This document shows, piece after piece, positions 17,493 to 26,922 of a stretch of 42,473 bases of DNA. The notes beneath the pieces are model-generated. The model made no database searches, was not told where the DNA came from, and saw only the letters and a program-made list of their open reading frames with translations. A program made the translations under genes and the position numbers. Numbering within the stretch: the stretch's first letter is position 1; the number at the start of each line of letters is the position of its first letter. Source of the stretch: Acaryochloris sp. IP29b_bin.137 (GTDB taxonomy: Bacteria > Cyanobacteriota > Cyanobacteriia > Thermosynechococcales > Thermosynechococcaceae); NCBI RefSeq assembly GCF_028285745.1, contig NZ_JANQOP010000322.1:1-42473 (forward strand), given 5' to 3'.

Positions 17493-19001
17493 ATGACCCC
17501 AGATATTATCTTTCAGCCCTTAGAGTGGCGCAATCTAACGGTTAAAAATCGCATTTTCCGATCCAGCATCTCAGGGCGTTGGGATAACTATGATGGTTCG
17601 GGCACCCAAGCCCGGATCAATTGGGAAGAGCAGTTTGCCCAGGGTGGCGTCGGTGCCATTATCTCGTCCTATACCCCCATTCATATTGAAGGGCGGATTG
17701 TGCCAAATGCCGCCATGATTGACTCGGACGACCGCATTCCCTTCTGGAAAAAGGTCGGCGAGACGGTCCATCAGCACGACTGCAAGTTTATCCTCCAGCT
17801 CAGTCATTCGGGGCGTCAGCGCGATATTGATGGGGTCGAAAATACAGTTCCCGATTCCTTTAAGCCCACGCCCGCCCTGAGTGCAACAACGCTATCGGAA
17901 CAGATTCATGGGTTCCGCTGTCGCCAGATGACCCGGACAGAAATCAAGCAGACGGTACAACGGTTTGCGGATGGGGCGCGGCGGGCTCGGGAGGCCGGGC
18001 TAGATGGCGTGGAGTTACATAGCTCCCATGGCTATCTGATTACCCAATTCCTCAGTTCTGGCATCAATATTCGCAATGATGACTATGGAGGCTCTTTAGA
18101 AAATCGATATCGGTTCCTGCAGGAAATTGTCCAGGCCATTCGCCAAACCGTCGGTGATGATTTTCACCTCCAGGCCAAAATTAGTGCTGTGGACTATAAC
18201 AACGTCTTGCCGTGGGAACGGAGGGGCAACACCCTGTCTGAGTCGATTCAAGTCTGTCAGTGGCTGGAGCGAGATGGGGTAGATGCTCTCCATATTTCTC
18301 GGGGCAGCACCTTTCCCCATCCCCTATTACCCGCAGGTCCCTTCCCCTTTAAGATTGCCACCTCCACTTACGACACGATGATTTCTAGTGCCCCGTGGCG
18401 CACCCTTCTCAATTACTTTCTCTTTCGCAGCCCCTTACTCCAGCCTTTTTTTAAGTGCATTTGGAATCGCTTGGAGCGGCATTGGCAGCCTCCGGTTAAA
18501 GGCGATCGTCTCTCGTCAGACGCTCTTTCCCAATTGATGCAAGAGCATATCTCGGTCCACGAGTTTCAGACCCTATTAGCCCGCTACCAAGGCACGGTGA
18601 TGGAAGATGCCCAGGCCATTAAGGAACAGGTCAATATTCCTGTTATTTGCACCGGTGGCTTTCAGCAAGCCTCTTTTATCCGGCAAGCGATTGAGAAGGG
18701 ATTCTGTGATGGTGTCACTCTTGCCCGCCCGCTGGTCGCCAATAAGGATCTGGCCCACCAGTTTCAGGCAGGAAACGATATTCCCGAGCGACCCTGTACG
18801 TATTGCAATCAGTGTTTAGGAAGTTATCTGGAGTATCCCCTGGGCTGCTACGAACGCCGTCGATATTACCAGCGCTCTATTACTAGCGCAGATCAAACGG
18901 AGCAGGATAAAGCAGCGCGCGAAGCCCATGACGCCATGATTCAAGATGCCATGCAGGTTTATAACCCACCGCCCTTTAGCCCGTCCAAGCAAACGGCATA
19001 A
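17493..19001 (+). CDS. Old Yellow Enzyme-type NAD(P)H:flavin oxidoreductase with Fe-S motif
   Basis: A 502-residue flavoprotein of the OYE / 2,4-dienoyl-CoA reductase superfamily, expected to bind FMN and reduce activated C=C bonds. Seen are FQPLEWRNLTVKNRIFRS at the start, the catalytic ELHSSHGYLITQFLS with His176 and His179, and RNDDYGGSLENR. A C-terminal cysteine set CTYCNQC...GC (435, 438, 441, 452) replaces the usual C-x2-C-x3-C-x11-C, one residue shorter in two spacings. It is longer than simple OYE (about 360-400) through an insertion near 275-355, but lacks the second FAD/NAD domain of dienoyl-CoA reductase. It follows the catalase-related gene by 27 bases. An alpha,beta-unsaturated aldehyde from a lyase would be a fitting substrate (inference). 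Confidence 0.87.
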   Translation: MTPDIIFQPLEWRNLTVKNRIFRSSISGRWDNYDGSGTQARINWEEQFAQGGVGAIISSYTPIHIEGRIVPNAAMIDSDDRIPFWKKVGETVHQHDCKFILQLSHSGRQRDIDGVENTVPDSFKPTPALSATTLSEQIHGFRCRQMTRTEIKQTVQRFADGARRAREAGLDGVELHSSHGYLITQFLSSGINIRNDDYGGSLENRYRFLQEIVQAIRQTVGDDFHLQAKISAVDYNNVLPWERRGNTLSESIQVCQWLERDGVDALHISRGSTFPHPLLPAGPFPFKIATSTYDTMISSAPWRTLLNYFLFRSPLLQPFFKCIWNRLERHWQPPVKGDRLSSDALSQLMQEHISVHEFQTLLARYQGTVMEDAQAIKEQVNIPVICTGGFQQASFIRQAIEKGFCDGVTLARPLVANKDLAHQFQAGNDIPERPCTYCNQCLGSYLEYPLGCYERRRYYQRSITSADQTEQDKAAREAHDAMIQDAMQVYNPPPFSPSKQTA

Positions 19002-19033
19002 CCTCGGATGCAAATTGCAAGCGTGATATCCCA

Positions 19034-20530
19034 ATGAGCAGTACACCCTTTTTCTCAAAAGTCTGTCGTCAATTCAAGCGGTTAATCCTAGGGCTAGTCA
19101 GCCTAGTTTTAGTGATCGTTTTATGTCTGGCATGGCCCCTGCTAACGGCACGGTCCCCTCAATACACGGACATAACCGACCATTTTAAATATGGCTCGAT
19201 TGGCGGTGCCTCCACCATGGGAATTCCCTATTGGATTTGGCAAGTGATGCCGGTGATGTTTCCGGAGTACCTGCCAACGGAGGACTACGCTACCCCTGGA
19301 AAAGGCTATACCCAGCTCGGCTTTATTCAAGAACCGGGGCAAGATCTGCCTATTGGGTTTGCCAAGGATACCCAATTAGGGTTGGAAGTGGTGACCAACA
19401 ATTGTGCCCTTTGCCATGTGGGTAGTGTTCGCAACACCTCTGATGGCCTACCCCAAGCCATTCCGACGATGCCGTCCAATACCGTGAATTTGTCGGCCTA
19501 TTTTCGATTTATTACCGGCGTTGCCAATGATCCTCGGTTTAATGCTCGGGAAATGATGCCCTATATCAAGGATTTGGGAGCCGATCTGAATCCCTTGCAG
19601 TCTCTGCTCTATCGCTATATTGCTATTCCCCAAACCCGGGCCTTGCTCAGTATCCAAGCCGAAAAGCTCAGTTTTTTATCGGATCAGCCCCAGTACGGAC
19701 CGGGGCGAGTAGACACCTTTACCCCCTATAAAACCCGTACCTTTAATATCAATCTAGACGACCTCCCTCCTGAAGAAATTGAGGGAGCGGCTAGCGACTT
19801 TCCCAGTGTTTGGCAGCAACGCCCCCGGGAGGGTATGCAGCTCCACTGGGATGGCGACAACACCTCTGTGGCGGAACGGAATAAGAGTGCTGCCTTAGCC
19901 CTGGTCTCCCCCACCAATATTAATTTGGATGCCATTACCCGAGTGGCCGACTGGTTGTTGGATCTCCCGGCCCCGCCCTATCCCTATCCCGTGAATGAGG
20001 AGCTGGCGGCCCAGGGGCAATCTATCTTTGCCAACACCTGTGCCAGCTGCCATGCCTTTGACGGTCCCAAGGTCGGAACCGTGACGCCCATTGCAGAAAT
20101 CGGTACCGATCCAGGTCGATTGAATTCTTATACCTATGAATTTGCCTCGAATCAGTACACGCTGTTTGCGGGGATTACCTATAAAGGCGAAGATCAGCGG
20201 TTTACCCACTTCCGCAAAACCAACGGCTACGCTAACCATCCCTTAGACGGATTGTGGTTGCGATCGCCTTATCTCCACAACGGCTCAGTCCCGACCCTAA
20301 AGGATCTGCTCGATCCTTCCGAGCAACGCCCAGCTAAGTTTTACCGGGGCAATGATGTCTATGACCCAGACAAAATGGGGTTTGTGGCGAACGTCGCCGC
20401 AGCTAACGGCAGCAAATTTTTCGAATATGACACATCACTGCCGGGGAATGGCAAGGAAGGCCATCTCTATGGAACCACTCTACCTAAGTCAGATAAAACA
20501 GCTCTGATCGAGTATTTGAAGACCCTTTAA
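19034..20530 (+). CDS. RoxA-like dihaem c-type cytochrome, membrane-anchored
   Basis: A 498-residue protein with an N-terminal membrane segment (LILGLVSLVLVIVLCLAW, residues 17-34), so it is exposed to the periplasm or lumen. It has two haem c sites, CALCH (124-128) and CASCH (336-340). The C-terminal pattern RSPYLHNGSVPTLKDLL and the ending GHLYGTTLP...IEYLKTL are those of the rubber oxygenase RoxA/RoxB group in the wider MauG / cytochrome c peroxidase superfamily. Those enzymes cleave C=C bonds of polyisoprene with oxygen. It could act on unsaturated lipid here or pass electrons; neither is shown. It follows the flavoprotein by 32 bases and has a paralogue at 21129. Confidence 0.85.
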   Translation: MSSTPFFSKVCRQFKRLILGLVSLVLVIVLCLAWPLLTARSPQYTDITDHFKYGSIGGASTMGIPYWIWQVMPVMFPEYLPTEDYATPGKGYTQLGFIQEPGQDLPIGFAKDTQLGLEVVTNNCALCHVGSVRNTSDGLPQAIPTMPSNTVNLSAYFRFITGVANDPRFNAREMMPYIKDLGADLNPLQSLLYRYIAIPQTRALLSIQAEKLSFLSDQPQYGPGRVDTFTPYKTRTFNINLDDLPPEEIEGAASDFPSVWQQRPREGMQLHWDGDNTSVAERNKSAALALVSPTNINLDAITRVADWLLDLPAPPYPYPVNEELAAQGQSIFANTCASCHAFDGPKVGTVTPIAEIGTDPGRLNSYTYEFASNQYTLFAGITYKGEDQRFTHFRKTNGYANHPLDGLWLRSPYLHNGSVPTLKDLLDPSEQRPAKFYRGNDVYDPDKMGFVANVAAANGSKFFEYDTSLPGNGKEGHLYGTTLPKSDKTALIEYLKTL

Positions 20531-20586
20531 GGTTCGTATCGTCTATACCTATCTATTTTTCCCTACCTAAAATTGGAGCCAGTCAA

Positions 20587-21021
20587 GTGAGCACACAAAA
20601 TCCCTATGCAAAATGGTTTGGCTACGTCGTTTGGCTGGGCATAGTCGCCAATATTCTATTTATTATTCCCACCTGTTTTTTCCCTGAGTGGCTGCTCTCT
20701 CTCCTCAGGATGACCATCCCTATCCCGATTATTTGGGTGCGAGCGGCAGGGTTGTTGCTCTTAGAAATTAGCATTCTGTATATTCCAGGAGCGCTGGATC
20801 CTTACCGATATCGAGCGACGGCATGGATGTCAGTGCTGGTCACTCGGGGCGGTGGAGCCTCATTTTTCCTAATTGCCGTTCTGTTTTTTGGTCAAGAACT
20901 AGGCTTTCTCTCCATTGCCATTGTGGATCTAATTTTTGGGGTCACAGAGGGCATTCTGCTCTATTTAGCGATGCAAGACAAAGCGGCTCTTGCAAACCAA
21001 TCCTATCCTGAGTCGGTTTAG
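20587..21021 (+). CDS. Small integral membrane protein, about four helices
   Basis: A 144-residue protein starting at GTG. It has hydrophobic segments near residues 11-33 (YVVWLGIVANILFIIPTCFF), 47-65, 78-103 and 106-128. I recognise no named family with confidence. It lies between the two RoxA-like cytochromes, 56 bases after one and about 107 bases before the other. It may be their membrane partner, a quinone or lipid handling component, or unrelated. No conserved histidines or cysteines that would point to haem or metal binding are obvious. Confidence 0.75.
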   Translation: MSTQNPYAKWFGYVVWLGIVANILFIIPTCFFPEWLLSLLRMTIPIPIIWVRAAGLLLLEISILYIPGALDPYRYRATAWMSVLVTRGGGASFFLIAVLFFGQELGFLSIAIVDLIFGVTEGILLYLAMQDKAALANQSYPESV

Positions 21022-21128
21022 TCGGCCGACAAACGGGGCCAAATTGGGGCCTCAAATACCGAGTTCAAGCTGATTAGCAAGAGGGTCGAATGCCCGATCG
21101 TTGCTGACGTTATCAAGGAATGAAGACT

Positions 21129-22562
21129 ATGGGTGCGCTAACCTCAAACCTCGGAAAAAAGATCGCCACTATCTTACTGATTCTGGGCCTGCTCGTGGGA
21201 ACGGTGGTCTATATTGGCTGGTACAATCTCCTGCGCGAAGTGGACACCTATATCGAATCGCCAGCCGAACATTTTAAGTATGGATCGATTGGAACAGAAA
21301 ATGACCAAGGCGTTCCCTACTGGATTTGGATGGTGCTCCCTCGCCTCTTTCCGGAATATTTACCCGGCCCCAATGGCTATACCTCCTTAGGCTTCACTTG
21401 GGAACCCGGTCAGGAAACCCCGGTGGGCGTCTCTAAAAAGACGATTGGTTTTCCTCGCCAAGGCATTACCTGTGCCGTCTGCCATTCAGCAACCTATCGC
21501 AAAGCGCCTGAGGACAATCCCATCATTGTGCCAGCTGGTCCCTCGGTAAAATTTAATTCCTTGGGGTATGTGCGTTTTCTGCAGGCTTGTGCCCAAGATC
21601 CCAGATTTACAGCAGATTACATTTTGCCTGAGATTGAATACAATCATTCCTTATCGGCTTTTGAGAAGCTACTCTACCGATTTCTGATTATTCCCACGAC
21701 CCGCAAGGAAATGCGGGAGCAGGGCGAATCCTTTGACTGGACCAATTCTCGACCCAATTGGGGACCGGGTCGCATCGATCCCTTTAACCCCGTGAAATTC
21801 AATATGCTGGACATTTCCATAGATGACACCATCGGCAACTCCGATATGATGTCTCTTTGGAATCAGAAGCAGCATCAAGGGTTTGCCCTGCACTGGGATG
21901 GTTTGGAAACCTCTCTCACAGAAACGGTGAATACCGGTGCCCTGGGAGATGGAGCGACTCGTAAATCCATCAATATTGAAGGGCTACAACGGGTCGAAAA
22001 ATATATCACGGAGCTTGATCCACCTAAATTCCCCTTTGCCATCGATCAAGCTGCTGCTGACAAGGGTGAAAAGGTATTTGACCAGCACTGCGCCACTTGC
22101 CATGCCTTTGGCGGTGAGCGCACGGGCACCGTTATCCCCCAGCAAGAAGTCGGCACCGATCGCCACCGACTGGACATGTGGACCCAAGAAGCAGCGGATA
22201 AATACAACGCCTTTGCAGAAGGATACGACTACGACTTTGATCAGTTACGAAAAACCGATGGCTATCTCTCCGTCAGTCTAGATGGGTTGTGGTTACGAGC
22301 CCCCTATCTGCACAATGGGTCAGTACCTAGCTTGCAAGATTTATTCAAAACTCCAGATGCTCGGACGCCAGTGTTTTACCGAGGCTACGATGTCTATGAC
22401 CCCGACGCCGTCGGCTTTATCTCGCAAGGTGCGGCGGCTGAGAGGGTTGGATTTGAATACGACACATCCGTAGTGGCAAATAGTAATCAGGGGCATGTAT
22501 ACGGCACCAATTTACCTGACAAGGATAAGGCGACATTGATTGAATATCTAAAAACGCTGTAA
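21129..22562 (+). CDS. Second RoxA-like dihaem c-type cytochrome
   Basis: A paralogue of the product of 19034-20530, with the same layout: N-terminal membrane segment (IATILLILGLLVGTVVYIGW), haem sites CAVCH and CATCH about 206 residues apart, and the shared HFKYGSIG, PYWIW, WGPGRID, LRAPYLHNGSVPSLQDLF and IEYLKTL blocks. The frame also has an ATG at 21120, but AAGGA (21115-21119) touches that codon and sits nine bases before the ATG at 21129, so I prefer the latter. Two related cytochromes in one cluster suggest either division of labour or an electron relay. A hairpin 39 bases after its stop probably ends the transcript. Confidence 0.85.
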   Translation: MGALTSNLGKKIATILLILGLLVGTVVYIGWYNLLREVDTYIESPAEHFKYGSIGTENDQGVPYWIWMVLPRLFPEYLPGPNGYTSLGFTWEPGQETPVGVSKKTIGFPRQGITCAVCHSATYRKAPEDNPIIVPAGPSVKFNSLGYVRFLQACAQDPRFTADYILPEIEYNHSLSAFEKLLYRFLIIPTTRKEMREQGESFDWTNSRPNWGPGRIDPFNPVKFNMLDISIDDTIGNSDMMSLWNQKQHQGFALHWDGLETSLTETVNTGALGDGATRKSINIEGLQRVEKYITELDPPKFPFAIDQAAADKGEKVFDQHCATCHAFGGERTGTVIPQQEVGTDRHRLDMWTQEAADKYNAFAEGYDYDFDQLRKTDGYLSVSLDGLWLRAPYLHNGSVPSLQDLFKTPDARTPVFYRGYDVYDPDAVGFISQGAAAERVGFEYDTSVVANSNQGHVYGTNLPDKDKATLIEYLKTL

Positions 22563-22899
22563 ATGCATACAACGATCCAGGAATGTTTCAACTTTGAGCT
22601 AATGGTGTAGGCCCTGCACCATGATTTGTGATTTGGCTGCGGGAAACCTGAGTTCGACAGAAAAAATGCCTAACAAGGAGGGCTAAGATCTAAGCTCAAA
22701 GTATTACCATTCAAGCAATCTCCACGATAACCTCACCCTTGGTCATCCTGAACGCTACATGCTACGGAACACTGTTGTGAAAAGGGGTTGAGCAATTCAC
22801 CCTACAATATCCGAAAGAACCAGTAATACCCAAGGAATGTAATCCCAAGGATTGGGTGGAGCCAATACATCAAGACTTTCTCAGAGCTGAGGCCGTCCT
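22563..22899. other. 337-base gap between convergent genes
   Basis: Apart from the hairpin at 22602-22622 there is only a short direct repeat, CCCAAGGAATG and CCCAAGGATTG, near 22830-22855. On the minus strand this gives small competing stems after the charged-protein gene. No ORF is convincing. Confidence 0.5.
22602..22622 (+). terminator. Hairpin at the end of the lipid oxidation cluster
   Basis: ATGGTGTAG (22602-22610) pairs with CTGCACCAT (22614-22622) as a 9-bp stem including one G-T pair and a GCC loop. It starts 39 bases after the last stop codon and is followed by GATTTGTGATTT. It is a likely rho-independent-like terminator for the plus-strand cluster, although the T tract is interrupted. 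Confidence 0.55.
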
Positions 22900-23334
22900 T
22901 TAGTGCTCAGGTGCTGAATCTGATTCGCTAGCTTCAGTATTTGCGTCAGCGTCTGCCGCCTCAGCTACGGCTGCCTCGGGATTTACGTCAGCATCTGCTG
23001 CTTCAGCCACGGCTACCTCGGGATTTGCGTCAGTGTCTGCTGCTTCAGTTGCCGCATCTATTGCTTCAGCTCTAGCTTCTGTCCCTTCCGCTTCTGCGGT
23101 TACTTCTTCAGCTACCTCAACAGGTTCAGGCTCCTCCACTTTGGCAGATGGCTTGGGACCCCGCATCAAGGCTAGAGGAACAGCGGGCTTTTTCTTTTCT
23201 CTGTCTCTGTTATTTCGACCTTTTCCACGTCCACCTTTACGGCCCTTCTGATTGCGGTTTTTGTCGTCGTCTGATTGGCCTTCCGCCTGGGCGCGTTTTT
23301 GTAATTCAGACTTCTTGATCGGTCGCTCAACCAT
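22900..23334 (-). CDS. Low-complexity protein, basic N-half and acidic Ala-rich repeats
   Basis: A 144-residue protein I cannot assign to a function. Residues 1-50 are highly basic (RPIKKSELQKR, then KGRKGGRGKGRNNRDREKKK), suggesting nucleic acid or ribosome contact. A short hydrophobic linker PAVPLALMRGPKPS follows. The rest is acidic and alanine-rich, with a 14-residue unit of the type ADADxNPExAVAEA repeated two to three times. The matching 42-bp DNA repeat is at 22940-23050. The gene stands alone on the minus strand, with its start 147 bases from the divergent DUF393 gene. The basic head is probably the conserved part and the tail the variable part. Confidence 0.65.
   Translation of the reverse strand: MVERPIKKSELQKRAQAEGQSDDDKNRNQKGRKGGRGKGRNNRDREKKKPAVPLALMRGPKPSAKVEEPEPVEVAEEVTAEAEGTEARAEAIDAATEAADTDANPEVAVAEAADADVNPEAAVAEAADADANTEASESDSAPEH
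22940..23050. repeat. 42-bp tandem repeat inside the charged-protein gene
   Basis: Copies begin at 22940, 22982 and (partial) 23024, each opening TTTRCGTCAGYRTCTGC and ending CTCGGGA. The unit encodes 14 residues, so copy-number change keeps the reading frame. Confidence 0.8.
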
Positions 23335-23480
23335 TGTTCAACTAGGATAGGTGTAACTTGCAGATCCTACCTCGAAAGCTGACGTTCCTGGTAAGGGATA
23401 TCTCCATATTGCTCAGGACAGCGCTATGCGAACGGCAGAATAGCCATGTTAGATTCAGAATATGTCCTCTGAGCAGCAGT

Positions 23481-23924
23481 ATGGCGGCACCGCAACTTTC
23501 CAATCCAACCGATAGCCTACCGACCTCTGTTCCGCAGCCCATCGTTTTTTTTGATGGGGAATGTGTGATGTGTAACGGCTTTGTTGATATCCTGCTGACC
23601 ATCGATCCAGAAGGAGCCATTCTGATTGCCCCGTTACAGGGCCAAACGGCTAAACAGTTTCTCCCACCGTTACCGACGGATCGAGAAGCCTGGTCGATTT
23701 ACTATCAAGACGAACGTGATCTATACGATCGATCCGATGCGTTTCTCCAAGTTTGTAAACGATTGGGGGGAGTGTGGTCCGTCTTCACGGTAATTGCTTT
23801 GATTCCACGTCCGATCCGCGATCGCATCTATCGCTTGATTGCCCGCAATCGCTACCGACTGTTTGGACGACGATCCTCTTGCCGAATGCCCAGTGAAACA
23901 GAGCAAGAGCGGTTTCTTCCCTAA
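23481..23924 (+). CDS. DUF393 thiol-disulfide oxidoreductase-like protein (DCC family)
   Basis: A roughly 147-residue protein of the DUF393 family (DCC motif, thioredoxin-like). It contains PIVFFDGECVMCNGFVDILL with the D-x-x-C-x-x-C core and ends with RYRLFGRRSSCRMPSETEQERFLP, a conserved family tail. The frame extends upstream to 23358, but the ATG at 23481 gives the usual family start. These proteins are predicted redox proteins of unknown partner. It is divergent from the charged-protein gene and convergent with katG. Confidence 0.88.
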   Translation: MAAPQLSNPTDSLPTSVPQPIVFFDGECVMCNGFVDILLTIDPEGAILIAPLQGQTAKQFLPPLPTDREAWSIYYQDERDLYDRSDAFLQVCKRLGGVWSVFTVIALIPRPIRDRIYRLIARNRYRLFGRRSSCRMPSETEQERFLP

Positions 23925-24052
23925 ACCCTACTTATCCTCAAACCATGATTAGGTGCAAACGCCGCACGACCTTGCCCCATATCCAAGACCCTTGGTGCAA
24001 GATCTCAGGCCATCTGGTCCACAACCCAGTTTTTTAAGTCAGAAAATATTGC

Positions 24053-24097
24053 AGTTTTACAGCCTTGTCGGTTGGTGTCCTACAAGGCTATAAAACT
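24053..24097. terminator. Bidirectional terminator between the DUF393 gene and katG
   Basis: The 16-base arms AGTTTTACAGCCTTGT (24053-24068) and ACAAGGCTATAAAACT (24082-24097) pair with one mismatch and a 13-base loop. The outer AGTTTT/AAAACT gives U-rich ends in both directions, fitting a terminator shared by convergent genes. Confidence 0.7.
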
Positions 24098-24115
24098 ACG
24101 CTCTTAACCTCTAAC

Positions 24116-26347
<2,232 letters not shown>

Positions 26348-26560
26348 TTACTCAAACGGTAAGTCTTGCAAACCAATAGAATGGTCCATGGGTGATGTTG
26401 TCTCATCAATAGCGGGGGATCCTCCCAGAGATTGACTGACCACAGATTTGAGGTTTGAAGGCAGCATCCGCACACGTTCAATAACAGCCACACTGACCTC
26501 TCTATTCGTTTGCAACTTGTTGAGCTGATGTAAATTAATCTCCTAACTTATATCAGAATA

Positions 26561-26576
26561 ATTCTTATTTAAGAAT
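26561..26576 (-). promoter_or_regulatory. AT-rich dyad upstream of katG, PerR/Fur-box-like
   Basis: ATTCTTA (26561-26567) and TAAGAAT (26570-26576) are perfect inverted arms with a 2-base spacer, flanked by AATA and AATAA. A related AAATAAGAAGAATT follows at 26581-26594. The composition and spacing resemble a PerR or Fur operator, and katG is a usual PerR target. It lies about 250 bases before the start codon, so the leader would be long. No match score was computed. Confidence 0.35.
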
Positions 26577-26857
26577 AATAAAATAAGAAGAATTACCTAA
26601 TTATGTAAATGATTTCAATATGGAAGTCTTTATGAATAAGATCGCTAACCTGCATTATTCATGACAGTTGTGGGAGTGACTCGAACACCTCTCCACAGAT
26701 TCAGCCCAGCATTGATTTGAACTACAGGCTGTTTTGAGGAATGTCCTTGCCATCAGCGTTTGAAGCCCTCGTGAATCATCCAGGCTAAGTTTTCTATGAA
26801 GGGATGAATTAAGAGACAGGATGAGGCAGCATTGTGAACGCTAGCGTGAAGCGCCGG

Positions 26858-26879
26858 GTCTAAGCACTGCTGCTTAAAC
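26858..26879 (-). terminator. Hairpin after ftsI
   Basis: TAAGCA (26861-26866) and TGCTTA (26871-26876) with loop CTGC. Two further outer pairs follow after one mismatch. It lies 45 bases beyond the ftsI stop on the minus strand, with no strong T run. Confidence 0.3.
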
Positions 26880-26922
26880 CTCTATTCAGAGCCTGATGTT
26901 GCCATAAGAACCAGCAAGCGCT

